A stretch of 64,000 bases of DNA from Nelumbo lutea (Eukaryota > Streptophyta > Magnoliopsida > Proteales > Nelumbonaceae). Shown piece by piece: positions 12,601 through 21,544 of this stretch. A program made the position numbers and the translations under genes. Location of the stretch: positions 40,456,222 to 40,520,221 of the forward strand of contig JAKGHH010000002.1 of NCBI GenBank assembly GCA_022828595.1, given 5' to 3'. The notes beneath the pieces were generated by a model. It searched no databases. It saw only the letters and a list, made by a program, of their open reading frames with translations, and was not told where the DNA came from. Within the stretch, counting starts at the first letter, position 1; the number at the start of each line of letters is the position of its first letter.

Positions 12601-14777
12601 AGGATATTTAAAAACATACCAAACCAACCTTATTCAACTGAGCGTGAGGCATTTAAGCCTCTATGACTGAGGGTGATCTGTCCACTTACATCATTTTTTC
12701 AAGATTTATTATAGGGTTAAATACTTAAAGTGTCCCTATATTTTAGCAAATGGACAATAACTTACCCTACTATTTGAAGAATTACTTAAAGTACCCTTAA
12801 GTTTTCTGACAATGGTTATCGTCATTAAATATTGATGGAAAAAAAAAAAGAAAAATATTAAATTTTCCCTTCATTATTTCTCAAATTTTCAAAATAAAAC
12901 CCAATTGATGAAACAAGTAGGTGGGTTCCTGCACAAAGTTACTCCTTGTCCCCAACGGAAAAACATGGGTTCAATAACAATGTCGAAGCTTACTACAAAT
13001 ACATACTAATGGAAATAATAATTGAAAATTTCATGCACAAAGAGGTAAAGAGAGGATTGTTGTGGTACTAATCAAATATAAACAAGCCAATTGTATTATT
13101 CAAATACAAATCTTACAACTGGAAGAAGATACACAGGATCGATTTAGTGAATCTCCGTAAAAGCTTATATGAGGTTTTACATTCTCCTGCATTGGGTCAG
13201 ATTCTATATTGAATCTTGTAATCTCTTGAACCACCGTGGTTTTGCCCCTATAAGGGGCCAGCATCATGAGTGTTGTACTTGTTAGAAGAGCACTTACACG
13301 GAGAGAAAGACATTGAGATTATTAGAGAGCTAATCCTCTCCATGGACTACTATCTTAGATTGGAGCTGGTATATTTTGAAAATTTATATTCCAAACTTCA
13401 TTTCTCCCTTCCACTATGTTACCACAATCTAAGAATATACAGATTGTATTCACTGAATTTTCTTACCTCAATAACTCATAACATCCAACTCCGTGGTATA
13501 GAAAATTGGATTCCATCGATCTATAAAGAACTTCAATAGTTGGGTCAGCATCTCCAAATTCCCCAAATCTCTTGTTTGAACGGTGAATTATAGCTTTGCC
13601 TCTGGTGCGTTGTGTTACAAATCATTGAATTGGAATTATCATATGTCCTTGTTCAATCGTTAATATGATGTGCACAGTGGGGTTACAAGTGAGGAAGATG
13701 CTGTCGGAGTTTTTTATCATACCGCTAGCTTTAATATGGTGATAGGTTATCCGGTAAATAGATACAAACAAGCTTCATATCTGTATCAAGAAAACTTTTA
13801 GTGTTGATTTAGATTTTGAAATTTGAGATGCAGTAGATACAGACAAGCTTCATATCAACACTAAAAAATTGAGGAAGCATGTTTTAAAAATTTATTAAAC
13901 CAAGCCTTACTTTGTTCCAGCCTGAATAGGACGAAACCCCTCTTTTTCCATGTTAATTTATCCCAGTTCATCTAAGGTTCTTTCATCGGTATGTTGGGTT
14001 TTGTTTTGAAAATTTAAAGAACAATGAAGGGCAAAATCAACCGCAAAAGGATAGTTTTGGAATGAAGAAAAATTATATTAGTCATGTGACACCACATGCG
14101 AACGGATTGTAACAGCGCACTAATGGTAGGGGAGGATTTTGTCCATTGTCAAAAAACTTAAGGGTCTTTAAGTAATTTTTCAAACAGTAGGGTAAATTTT
14201 TGTCCATTTGCTAAACCATAGGGGTACTTTTAGTATTTAACCCTTTATTATATAAAGAGAAGAAGGAGGAGAGATCAATTTGTAGCGTCCAGAGACAGAT
14301 TTCTCTATTCAGTCATGTAAACGAGCTCTGATACCATATCCCAGTTCAACATGATAGAAGAAAGCATATAGAGGTGGACAGACACTTCATAAGAGAAAGG
14401 GTGAAATCTGAAGTATACCTACCATATGTTACATCTGATTTACAGCTAGTTGATGTTCTCACAAAAGAAGTTGCAAGAACTAAGCTTGAACATGATCTAC
14501 ACAAGTTGGGAGTGTGTGATATCTACTACCAACGTGAGGGGGAGTGTTGGGATTCAGCAGTTTCTTATGATTTTCTTGTTTATAATCATTAGTTAGTGTT
14601 ATTGGGCCCAAGGTCCATTAGTTTTTGTTTCTTTGGAGCTGTTTATATGTTATGACAGTAGCCGCCCCATTAAGGGCATTTTAGTCTTTGTAATAATCTT
14701 TTTTGAGTATGTAAGATAATGAGTGGGGCCACCACATAATTATTGGCTTCTCCCCATCTCTTCTATTCTTCTCAGTA

Positions 14778-14830
<53 letters not shown>

Positions 14831-17356
14831 TTCTCATTGTTTTCAAATCAAATTATTGTTTTTTCTTTTCTACTAAGCCCACCAGTTCTTTTATTTCTTT
14901 TAAGTTGTGGTCCCTTCTTGTTATAGCCACCCTTTTACTTTGCTTGATGAAGCACTATCGCCAAGACCGAGGCCAAAACACAAGATGAGGAGAGGGTAAA
15001 GGAACACTACAACTGCAAGTAGGAGAAAATGGATTAGGAGTGTTCACATGCATTAGAACAAGAATAGAAATACAAAAGGTTGTCCGATGTTCACTGATAT
15101 TCTCCCCTTGAAGAGAAGGGCGAGATGACTGAAAGAAAGGTGAGAATTCAAGAAAAGTACCATCTGTAGAGATGCAAAAGATTAGTTTATTTGGTCCTAG
15201 TTACTTGTTTCTTATTGCTATTATTATTGTCATTATTTTATTTCTTTCTTTCATTATAGGTAGCAATGGTATTATAGTCTCTGTAATGTTTTTTTATTTG
15301 ATCTCATATAAATAGCAATTAATGGGGTATCAGGAACACAAGATTCTGAGCCCCTTTTCTATTTCTCTTGTATTCTCTCTTCTTCTTCTCCTCTGCTCTT
15401 CCTTCTCTTTTCTCTCTTTTCTTTTGCTGATTTTACCTCAAGACCTGATTTGGTTATTAGCTGTCTCAGCCAAGTTGGTAAAGCAGGTCTAGGATCAATT
15501 AGGGTTCTCATGCGGACTTGATCCAGCTGGCTGCATGAGAATTTCCTAGGGCTGGAGTTTACAGAATTTGTTGTCTGATTCTTGGAGGTTATTGGAGAGT
15601 TCAGTTGCTGCCCAAGGTGTTGAGTGATCTTGGAGATTGCCCGGCAACTAGGAAGAGTCAAAGAAATCGGGTAGGTTCAAGGTTTAGGGGTTAAATCTGT
15701 GATTGGAAGTGGTGCTCAGTGATTTTTGGGCATATTTTTTATTTCTATTAAGATTGATGGCTAGTAGAAGACTGTTGGATTCTTCTAGAGGGAGCAGTTG
15801 ATTGAATTTGACTTTCTCCAGGGCTGGTTCCAGGGTTTCCTTCAAAATTTGAGCAGTTCCTGATATGCAGCTTTCCTTTTTGATTATTAATTCCTTTCTT
15901 TGGGATTCCTAGAAAGTTTTTTGAGGACTGTTACCTATTTTGGGTTGCTGTACAAACCTTTCGAGCTTTGTGAAGGGTGAAGTTGAACTTCTTTTCATGA
16001 GGTTGTGATTTCCTTGTGGTGTGTTCATCATGGAGACAGCTGGAAATGAATCTAAGACACATGAGGAAGGACTTGTGGTAGTTGGAAGTGTGTCAATAAC
16101 TCTTTTCAGATAATCACTGTCAAATTTGATGGAACCAACTACTTAGAGTGGGCTCAATCAGCTATGATGACCATTGGGGGAAGGGGAAAACTAGGATATG
16201 TGATTGGGGATACAAAGAAGCCAGCCAAGGAAGACCCATCTCATGCCAAATGGGTTCAAGAAAATTATATGGTAACGAGTTGGTTATGCAATTCTATGCA
16301 GCTTCACATTAGTAGGAATTATTTGTAGGTGAAGATAGCTAAGGAGATTTGGGAAAACATGGAAGACATACTCTCAGCCTCTCAATGTTGCTAGAGTTTA
16401 TAAATTGAACAGTGAAGTAAATATTCTTAAGCAGGGGGAGAAACCTGTATCAGTTTCTTCTCTACTTTGAAACCTTTATGGCATGAGATTGACCACTTAG
16501 AGACGATTGAGTGGGAGAGCATGCAGCAACATATGGGAAGTTGATTGAAACAAATAAAGTGTTTGAGTTCCTTGCTGGGCTGAATTCAGAGTTAGAAGCA
16601 CCAAAATCGATGGTTCGAGTACTAGTAGTAGAAATTCAAGAATAGTTGGTGTGGTCAAGAGTTATATTGTATTTGGACAAAGTAGGCTGCTAATATTTTT
16701 AAGGAGCTTCACTTGTAAAGTCTTCTTTAGAAGCATTATTTGCTCTCTTTTGTTGGGGCCAACATCCCATGCAATTCATAGTACGTATATTTGGAATGTT
16801 TCTTATTTCACAATGTTCACATTGACAATTTTGCACTGCCTATTTCCTTTGAAACTTCCTTAGAAGCATCTGATCTCTAATTTACCTCATTTTTCTGTAG
16901 CTAAGGTTGATCTATCGACTCTTGGTAGTAAGACTTTTATTCATAGCCACTTTCCTAATATCTTCACCCTGGACCAATGCATAGACCTGTCCAGGTAGGC
17001 AACTCCTCACTACTTACAAGCTGTGCGTGCACCAATTCAAAATCTGAGTTCAACCCAACAAGAACAGTTCTCGCAACAACAATACATTCCAACTTAAAGA
17101 GTTGATGGTGATCTATCTCTTCTCACATCTTTCAAAGAGTAGAAATATTCTGCCAATTTTCCCTCCCCCGATGAAGGTGACCTGTTTTTTGGTATGACTA
17201 ATAAATCCATGATATATTTTGTTGAGGATATGTTTCAACATCTACTGCATCCCAAACTTCTTTAGCAATCTGTTAAAACAAAAACTCTGAATGACAGATG
17301 AAAGAATTTAATTTGGAAACCATGAGAGAAGAAATGGATTGAGAGAGACAAAAAGT

Positions 17357-17391
<35 letters not shown>

Positions 17392-18950
17392 TCAAGAAGA
17401 AAGAAAATATTTGGAGGCTGGAATAGGTCATTAAACCCCTATTCCTCAATGTATTTCATAAGCAAGAATATGAAATTACAATATCACTCTTGCTTGATTA
17501 TGTATATCTCTATGCTATTGTACCATGTAGTCCCAACTCCTAATGACTAACAAGGAATTATGTTATTCTGTGTGTAAGTATATTTACATAAATGAAATCT
17601 TTATACTTTTCAGAGAGGCTTTGTTGAACCCAATATGGATGATGGTCTTCTCGAAATCTTTGGCCTAAAGCAAGGATGGCATGCATCATTTGTTATGGTT
17701 GAACTCATCTCTGCAAAACATATTGCCCAGGTACTATTGTTGTTTCAAAATTTTCACTTTGGCACCCTAGATCTGATACTAGGTATTCTTAATTTTTCAC
17801 TAAGTGGTAACTTTTACACTATGTTAGTTTTGAAGAAAATGAGAGGAAAGAAAATAAAACAGAAAAGAAAGATAAACTAAACATTAAGAAGAGTAAATAA
17901 ACATTTTCTCTTAAAAGGGTGGGGCGAATTTTGCTTCCTCTCATTCTACTGTTTTCCTTTGTTTTCTCTACCTTTTAGGGGAGAAAACAAAGAGGTCAAA
18001 AAGAAAATTTACCTTTCGATTTTGTCTTAACACTCCTTATTTTTTCTCTTTTGCTTTTCCTTTTCATCAAATCTAGGCTTTTTTTAGATTTTATTTTCCT
18101 TTCTTCCATTTCACTGTTTAGCAAAAGAAGTATGGTACTATTTTATGATGCATTGGTTAGAAAAAAAAAAAGAAAAAAGCTGATAAAAAAATTAAGTACA
18201 ACTAGTGAGTGTTGGAACATATTTCTTTCCTTTTATTAATTGACCTAGGAATTTAATATGTTCAAAATCATCCAAGTATGTATGTGTTACCTCTTATCTA
18301 GCTGGAAGTATGGCTTGCAGAGTTTTTGCATTCCACAGTGCACAGAATTGATATCAAACACACCCTTAACATTGAGATAATAGATCAAGTATTGCCAAAA
18401 GATTATGGATTTGCCAAAATTAGTACATCTTAGTAGCAAACCATTATCTTAGCCATTACTTGGTATAATGGTATAATCTGGGGATGACAAGCATGAGAAT
18501 GTGGGTTCGAGTCTGAGGGTGACCACTTTGTTTGAAAAATGCCAAAGTTAGGACTGTACCCAGTCTACCCCTTCCATGACCCCAGATAGCTGTGACCAAC
18601 ATTGGGTAATGGCCTTTTATTATCAAACCATTATCTTATAAAGATAATTTATCTGCACATTCCATTTGAAAGCCCCCATTTACTGTAAAGATTTTATTGT
18701 TTTATTTATTTCATAAAAAGATGATTTTAATTGTTAAATTTGGTTTTCATTATGAATTCTTTTGAAAAAAAAAGAAATTTACTGCTTTCAGGCTGCTGCA
18801 ATTAGATTGGAAATTACAAGCGGTGAGTGGAGAAATGCATATATGCAGATGGATGGAGAACCATGGAAACAGCCAATGAACAGGAACTATTCTACACTTG
18901 TGGAGATAAGGAGGGAACCGTTTCAATCCCTAATGATCAGTGGAGAGTGA
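3514..18950 (+). CDS. Diacylglycerol kinase, plant cluster II; last three exons (partial gene)
   Basis: Encodes the C-terminal part of a plant diacylglycerol kinase, the enzyme that phosphorylates diacylglycerol with ATP to phosphatidic acid in lipid signalling at membranes. Three exons join in frame: 3514-3601, 17614-17730 and 18792-18950, all with GT..AG borders. They give the accessory-domain end: NLHNYGSGRNPWG, DGLLEIFGLKQGWHASFV, MDGEPWKQP and a final QSLMISGE, closing with TGA at 18948-18950. The sequence matches the C1-less cluster II type (DGK3/4/7 of Arabidopsis) as I know it. The catalytic domain lies upstream, outside the window. The intron between the first two exons is ~14 kb because copia elements fill it; the last intron carries a SINE. 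All visible codons are open, so the gene may still be functional. Which cluster-II paralogue it is cannot be decided. Confidence 0.88.
3683..3998 (+). repeat. 5' LTR of copia 1
   Basis: Starts TGAGTTTTGGGCTGATAG and ends at TTTTCTAC just before the primer-binding site. It aligns with 14545-14874 through TTATTGGGCC, AAGGGCAT, the GCTTCTCCCATCTC-like stretch and the CT-rich end. The 3' copy has an expanded (CT)n. Confidence 0.75.
4000..4011 (+). other. Copia 1 primer-binding site
   Basis: TGGTATCAGAGC, the standard plant copia PBS complementary to the 3' end of initiator methionine tRNA, one base after the LTR end. Confidence 0.85.
4500..5440 (+). pseudogene. Copia 1 gag remnant
   Basis: Reads as copia Gag broken by several stop codons. 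Recognisable are the N-terminal DDTNYLEW-like motif at about 4530 (W replaced by a stop), NYMVMTWLCNSM at about 4660-4700, AKEIWDGVVETYSQ at about 4736-4776, and FEFLTGLNPEYD at about 4970-5005, the usual Gag order. A zinc-knuckle-like CDYYKKPKHTRDTYW lies near 5207-5251 with the second cysteine lost. Gag would form the particle shell. Confidence 0.8.
5560..8592 (+). pseudogene. Copia 1 pol remnant (protease, integrase, RT, RNase H)
   Basis: Domains in copia order, in shifting frames: protease TIDSGASEHM at about 5570-5600; integrase core LFVDDYSRYSWIYLM and SDNARE at 6156-6355; integrase C-terminal part 6472-6903 with HVFGPQHSKLDRKAKKCVFL; reverse transcriptase from 7338 with GCRWVYIVKYKVDGSIERYK; the YVDDI catalytic box at about 7862-7876; RNase H EAYTNADWAGCLDDRRSTSG at 8343-8402. 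The frame is lost where the antisense element begins after the C-E-N codons at 8584-8592. The missing RNase H end resumes at 14340. Confidence 0.85.
9309..11251. mobile_element. LTR-like block (possible solo LTR) within copia 3 RNase H
   Basis: Non-coding 1.9 kb (1.5 kb without the nested MITE) starting TGTTGGAAGG and ending GGGGTCTAACA, the inverted TGTT(A/G)GA..TCTAACA ends typical of LTRs. It separates the two halves of copia 3 RNase H, about 35 codons of which are missing. I could not find a clean 5-bp duplication (GTCTA on the left, CTAGC on the right), and 11252-11490 remains unexplained, so solo-LTR status is only likely. Confidence 0.45.
10178..10596. mobile_element. hAT-like MITE, family A (GGGGATGGGGA type), copy 1
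   Basis: 419 bp with ends TTAGGAATGGCAAT and ATTGCCTTCCCTA. Flanks GTTTGGGC (10170-10177) and GATTGGGC (10597-10604) form an 8-bp target duplication with one mismatch. Arms are rich in ATCCCCATCCCC/GGGGTTGGGG; the core is AT-rich (10360-10500). No ORF. Family mates are 49093-49553 and 50784-51249. Confidence 0.78.
11500..12330 (-). pseudogene. Copia 3 reverse transcriptase remnant
   Basis: Minus-strand RT palm and following segment: [16 protein letters not shown] near 12278-12230, the catalytic-type VDDIIIIGSDSEGI near 12030-11985, LGHLKYFLGIEVARSK, then WEAVIRVLRYMKGALDRGLL near 11640-11570 and GYLDTNWVGSN. Stops and a broken frame at 12075 show it is dead. Confidence 0.8.
12714..14243. mobile_element. 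Mutator-like (MULE) non-autonomous element, 9-bp TSD
   Basis: 1530 bp with ~100-bp terminal inverted repeats: left 12714-12815 beginning GGGTTAAATACTTAAAGT, right 14143-14243 ending in the complement (ACTTTTAGTATTTAACCC). Both arms contain the same ordered blocks (GCAAATGGACAA, ACCCTACT.TTTGAA, AATTACTTAAAG). The 9-bp flanks TTTATTATA (12705-12713 and 14244-14252) are identical, the hallmark of Mutator superfamily transposition. No transposase. The interior (12830-14120) has no recognised gene; an 89-codon ORF at 13270-13539 is unlike anything I know. A captured host fragment cannot be excluded. Confidence 0.9.
13752..13870. repeat. Short direct and inverted repeats inside the MULE
   Basis: ATACA(A/G)ACAAGCTTCATATC occurs twice about 75 bp apart, and ACTTTTAGTGTTGAT is matched by its complement ATCAACACTAAAA, making a small repeat cluster in the element interior. 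Confidence 0.6.
14340..14530 (+). pseudogene. Copia 1 RNase H C-terminal end
   Basis: Resumes the copia 1 frame lost at 8592: HDRRKHIEVDRHFIRERV, LPYVTSDLQLVDVLTKE and LHKLGVCDIY are the standard end of copia polyproteins, followed by the polypurine tract and 3' LTR. This proves that 8593-14339 is an insertion. Confidence 0.88.
14545..14874 (+). repeat. 3' LTR of copia 1
   Basis: Begins TGTTGGGATTCAGCAG after the polypurine tract; aligned with the 5' LTR to TTTTCTAC at 14866-14873. Confidence 0.75.
14781..14827. repeat. (CT)n microsatellite
   Basis: About 23 CT units inside the 3' LTR. The encoded Ser-Leu ORF is an artefact. Confidence 0.95.
14875..15300. other. Non-coding spacer between copia elements
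   Basis: No gene or repeat recognised. The right part (15160-15300) may already belong to the LTR of copia 2. Confidence 0.4.
15300..16625 (+). mobile_element. Copia 2 remnant: LTR end, leader and gag
   Basis: CT-rich LTR-like sequence (about 15300-15420), a leader, and a broken gag from ATG 16030. Readable Gag motifs are VKFDGTNYLEWAQSAMMTI at about 16115-16170, AKWVQENYMVTSWLCNSMQL at about 16245-16305, AKEIWENM and FEFLAGLNSELEA at about 16560-16600, parallel to copia 1 gag. Stops at several places. Protease, integrase, RT and 3' LTR are absent. Confidence 0.75.
16630..17560 (-). mobile_element. Antisense copia gag/LTR remnant (copia 8)
   Basis: On the minus strand, right to left: LTR-like DNA with (GA)n (about 17560-17300), then broken Gag with QIAKEVWDAVDVETYPQQN near 17275-17215, EEIDHHQLFKLECIVVA near 17115-17070 and LVGLNSDFELVHAQLVSSEE near 17060-17000, the usual Gag order. 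It abuts copia 2 gag, so the two gag remnants point towards each other. Heavily mutated. Confidence 0.65.
17361..17388. repeat. (GA)n microsatellite
   Basis: 14 GA units in the LTR-like part of the antisense copia remnant. Confidence 0.95.
17614..17730 (+). CDS. DGK exon: penultimate exon, accessory domain
   Basis: 117 bp, phase 0 at both ends. Acceptor CAG 17611-17613, donor GT at 17731. Encodes RGFVEPNMDDGLLEIFG, then LKQGWHASFVMVELISAKHI and A-Q. It joins M-E-K of the upstream exon to A-A-A-I-R of the last exon without frame loss. Confidence 0.92.
17731..18791 (+). other. Last DGK intron
   Basis: 1.06 kb, GT..CAG. Contains A/T-rich and purine tracts and a SINE at 18452-18623. The two short ORFs within it are not supported. 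Confidence 0.7.
18452..18623 (+). mobile_element. tRNA-derived SINE (Au-SINE-like) with 15-bp TSD
   Basis: 172 bp flanked by identical CAAACCATTATCTTA (18437-18451 and 18624-18638). The head carries a degenerate RNA polymerase III A box (TTGGTATAATGGTATAATC) and a good B box GGTTCGAGTC at about 18507-18516. The body has GACTGTACCCAGTCTACCCC and GACCCCAG, then TTGGGTAATGGCC, resembling the Au-SINE body known from angiosperms, and a T/A-rich tail. It sits in sense orientation in the DGK intron. Confidence 0.85.
18792..18950 (+). CDS. DGK terminal exon
   Basis: Acceptor CAG 18789-18791. Encodes AAAIRLEITSGEWRNAYMQ, then MDGEPWKQPMNRNYSTLVEI, ending QSLMISGE and TGA. The residues DGEPW are the signature of the DGK accessory domain end. 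The 3' UTR follows. Confidence 0.92.
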   Translation, partial: AAAIRLEITSGEWRNAYMQMDGEPWKQPMNRNYSTLVEIRREPFQSLMISGE

Positions 18951-19733
18951 TTTCTCTGGATTTTCATTAGCTAGTATTTGCAGCGTAGAGTGTATATCTG
19001 GTGTTATAATTTATCTGGAAACCATGTAAAGCAATTAGTCAACCTAGAGCCTGTAATTTATCTTATGTAAAATTATTAGAAATTATATTGGAACAATATT
19101 TTTCCAAGTTCATTATTAGTGCATTCTATGTATTTTGTTTCCATTGCACACAGCTGCGGAGCTATCAATGTGGTATGGACTATAGAACAGTATTGGGAAA
19201 TCAAGAAATAGTATATCTAAAAGAATGAGTTTGGTAGTGATGTAAATATTTTTTGAGGCAAATGGTAGTGATGTAAATATGAAGATGAATGAGTGGTAAA
19301 ACCAAAAAAAAAAGACTAGAAATGAGTTTGTGGAGATATAGTGGTAGCCCCAATAGGTCATGAAATGAGGGAAAATAAACTATGATGGTTATCATGAGCA
19401 AAAGGGGCCATTTATGGCACTAAAAGAAGAAATAATCTGCTCCCAGTTGAAGAGTGAGTCAAAAAGGGTGGGCTGAAGTAGTGAGGAATTATTTGAAGCC
19501 CATAATTTAGCCAGGGGCATGTAATTGAGTAGAATGAAATGGAAGAACAAGGATTTACTAACTGAAAGGTAATGTTAAATTGTAAACTAAAAGACCTATA
19601 AGGCTATAATATCTTGTCAAAAGAGGATGGATTGAATGCACTTTTAATTTACTTTAAGGTGAAAACTGAAAAGGCCATTAATACTGTAGGCTTTCCTTTT
19701 TATTCTTTTTAGAGAGAGAGAAAGCACTTCTGC
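18951..19733 (+). other. DGK 3' UTR and downstream non-coding DNA
   Basis: The first ~150 bp is the likely 3' UTR; no unambiguous polyadenylation signal. Beyond it only low-complexity sequence with a short direct repeat GGTAGTGATGTAAATAT (near 19231 and 19265). The minus ORFs here are not supported. Confidence 0.5.
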
Positions 19734-20530
19734 TAGGAGTGGTCATTCTTGGTTCGGCCCGGCCCAACCTGCAAATTTTTTCTGGGCTTGGGCCTAGATT
19801 TTTTTGTTTAGGCCTGGCCTGGGCCGGCATCAAACCATTACTCATTAGGGAAAGCCCATGTTGGGTCGGGCTTGCGCTTCTAATCTAGGCCTGGGGTGTA
19901 AGCTAGGTCAGGCCTGGGCTTGCTTAAAACCCTTATCATTGGTGCCCTATCTGCTAGTTGCAAGTCGGGCCGAGTTACGTCAGGTTGAGGTCAATCCTAA
20001 CCCAACCCAAGCTGTGTAACTCTCAACCCTAATCCAAACCTTAACCCAACCCAAAGTTTTCAAGTTGTGTTGGGCTTAGTTTGGCCCTACTCTACTTCCC
20101 TTTGCCAATTGTTTTTATTTTCTAGACTCGAGGGTTAGAGGTAAATTCAATTTTAGTATTATTATATGTACAAGGAGTTAAGGACATAACTACCATTCTT
20201 TTGAAAATTTTTGCCTTTAAAAGTAAACTTGTTGATATACAATCATACACAGATACATAACAGACATTTATGATGCATAGTCGTGCATATTACCATACAT
20301 ACATACATACACTAAGTACATATATAAATAAATGCTTATAATATTTATACATACAAATATGTAGCTAAGCTAGGTTCGGGTTGGGTTGCTCAATGCCTCA
20401 ACCCTAGCCTAACCCAAAGTTAGGTCAGGTTCACATTTTTCAACTCTAACCCTAACTTGAACTTCAACGCGACCCACCTTAACCCAACTTTTCCGGGTTG
20501 GGTTTGGACTAGCCCATCCCAAGTTGGTCT
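19734..20530. mobile_element. Composite hAT-like MITE remnants (GGTTGGGTTAACCCAACC type)
   Basis: Starts TAGGAGTGGTCATT, then arrays of GGCCTGGGCC and, further in, TAACCCAACCCAA; AT-rich core with (CATA)n at about 20298-20310; then inverted GGTTGGGTT / AACCCAACTT arrays to about 20530. Inner ends such as CAACCCTA (20031) suggest two or more overlapping elements. No clean 8-bp duplication found, so limits are approximate. Confidence 0.45.
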
Positions 20531-21371
20531 TGTCATGCAATGCATTTGCATGTATAATGCAAATCCCAAATGCTTGCTTTTCGTAATAATCTCATAATAC
20601 CAGTTCATAATATCCATTTCTCATTTGGTAACCTTGGTTCAACTGTGATGCCAAGAAACATGATACCAGAAAAAATTATAACCAATCAATTAACGCCATA
20701 AAAGTAGTAACCAATCATTTTCATCAAAATTCATGGGGTTTTGATTGGTCAATATCTATTTGGTATTATATATTTCCGGCATCATAGATTTTTCCTTATC
20801 ATTTTAGAGTCCAGAATTGCATTCTATCTTTAGCTTTCCAATAGGGAAAACTAGTTCCCTCCCCAGTTGCTCAAGTAACATAAAAGTATGTAAGCTCAAA
20901 CCAAAGGCACCCAAAGTAAATAATATATATTTTCTTGATATGCACTTACAAGAAGCTGAACTTTGTTGAGTCAAGTACATGGGTGTGGGGTAATGTTCAA
21001 AATATCTATACGATGTAGGTTGAATCATGTCAATTTTTTTTCAGGGGTTTAGGCATGGCATAGGTGGAATGGCCCAATTTCAAGGCCATTCCACTTGTGC
21101 CTACATGTATCATTTGTTTCGGCCAATACATGATGAGTATTTGCTTTTCTCTGGTTAATGTTAGCATGATTAATTCCCATTAACGCTGCCAATTGATGGT
21201 GGCTCAATTGGTTGGATCTCTGACTCATTGTCCCAGATGTAGAGATAGAGATAATGAGGAATGAATTGAAATTTAATTTCTTCTTGTGCCATTCTGTTTT
21301 TATTAGCTTCTTGGTGTGGTCAACTGATTAGACACACCCTAAATCTGTTTGTTCTCTTTGCTTCACTGACA
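20531..21371. other. Non-coding; right part probably 5' LTR of copia 4
   Basis: No gene. A strong hairpin lies at 21057-21101. Sequence ending CTGACA at 21371 directly before the PBS-like TTGTATCAGAG suggests the LTR end of copia 4, but the LTR start is not identifiable. Confidence 0.4.
21057..21101. repeat. 18-bp stem, 9-nt loop hairpin
   Basis: GGCATAGGTGGAATGGCC (21057-21074), loop CAATTTCAA, then GGCCATTCCACTTGTGCC (21084-21101); 16 of 18 positions pair. Confidence 0.8.
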
Positions 21372-21544
21372 TTGTATCAGAGTAGGTTTGATCCACTTGG
21401 CTTTGATGTCAGATTTTGCTCTCATATTCGGCATCAAGTTGAGTCTATCTCTCAACCTTTTTAGACTGGCATATCCTTTCTCTTTGACTGATCTGATTAA
21501 GACATGAAATCTAGATTTTCTGGACTGGGACGCCACTCAAGTTA

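Larger units (their letters stand above)
8610..14339 (-). mobile_element. Antisense copia 3 inserted in copia 1 (degenerate)
   Basis: Copia element on the minus strand that interrupts copia 1 RNase H. From right to left: PBS complement GCTCTGATACCA at about 14325-14336, leftover internal sequence, RT pieces 12330-11500 (LEEVYIEQPPRYVA, then VVNVDDIIIIGS with the catalytic Asp-Asp near 12013-12040, then KYFLGIEVARSKIGI), RNase H end 9300-8990 (YRAMAHSTCDLVWL, then KSEDQLADLFTKGL), and an LTR-like 8610-8945. The right LTR is missing at the copia 1 junction. Gag and integrase are mostly gone. An LTR-like block (9309-11251) and a Mutator-like element (12714-14243) are nested inside. Confidence 0.75.
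3683..14874 (+). mobile_element. Ty1/copia retrotransposon 1 (degenerate, both LTRs, nested insertions)
   Basis: LTR retrotransposon lying in sense orientation in the DGK intron. 5' LTR about 3683-3998, primer-binding site TGGTATCAGAGC at 4000-4011 (complement of initiator tRNA-Met), gag 4500-5440, pol to 8592, interruption to ~14340, rest of RNase H 14340-14530, polypurine tract GAGGGGGAG before 14545 and 3' LTR 14545-14874. Flanking AAGTCC (3677-3682) and AAGCCC after the 3' LTR look like a decayed target duplication. The coding part has many stops and frameshifts, so it is not autonomous. LTR divergence is visible, so the insertion is old. Confidence 0.85.

Noticed and set aside
14723..14926. 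67-codon ORF with Ser-Leu repeats
   Set aside because: It is the translation of the (CT)n tract in the copia 1 3' LTR.
21195..21240. GGTGGCTCAATTGGTTGGAT resembling a pol III A box
   Set aside because: No B box at the right distance; probably LTR sequence of copia 4.
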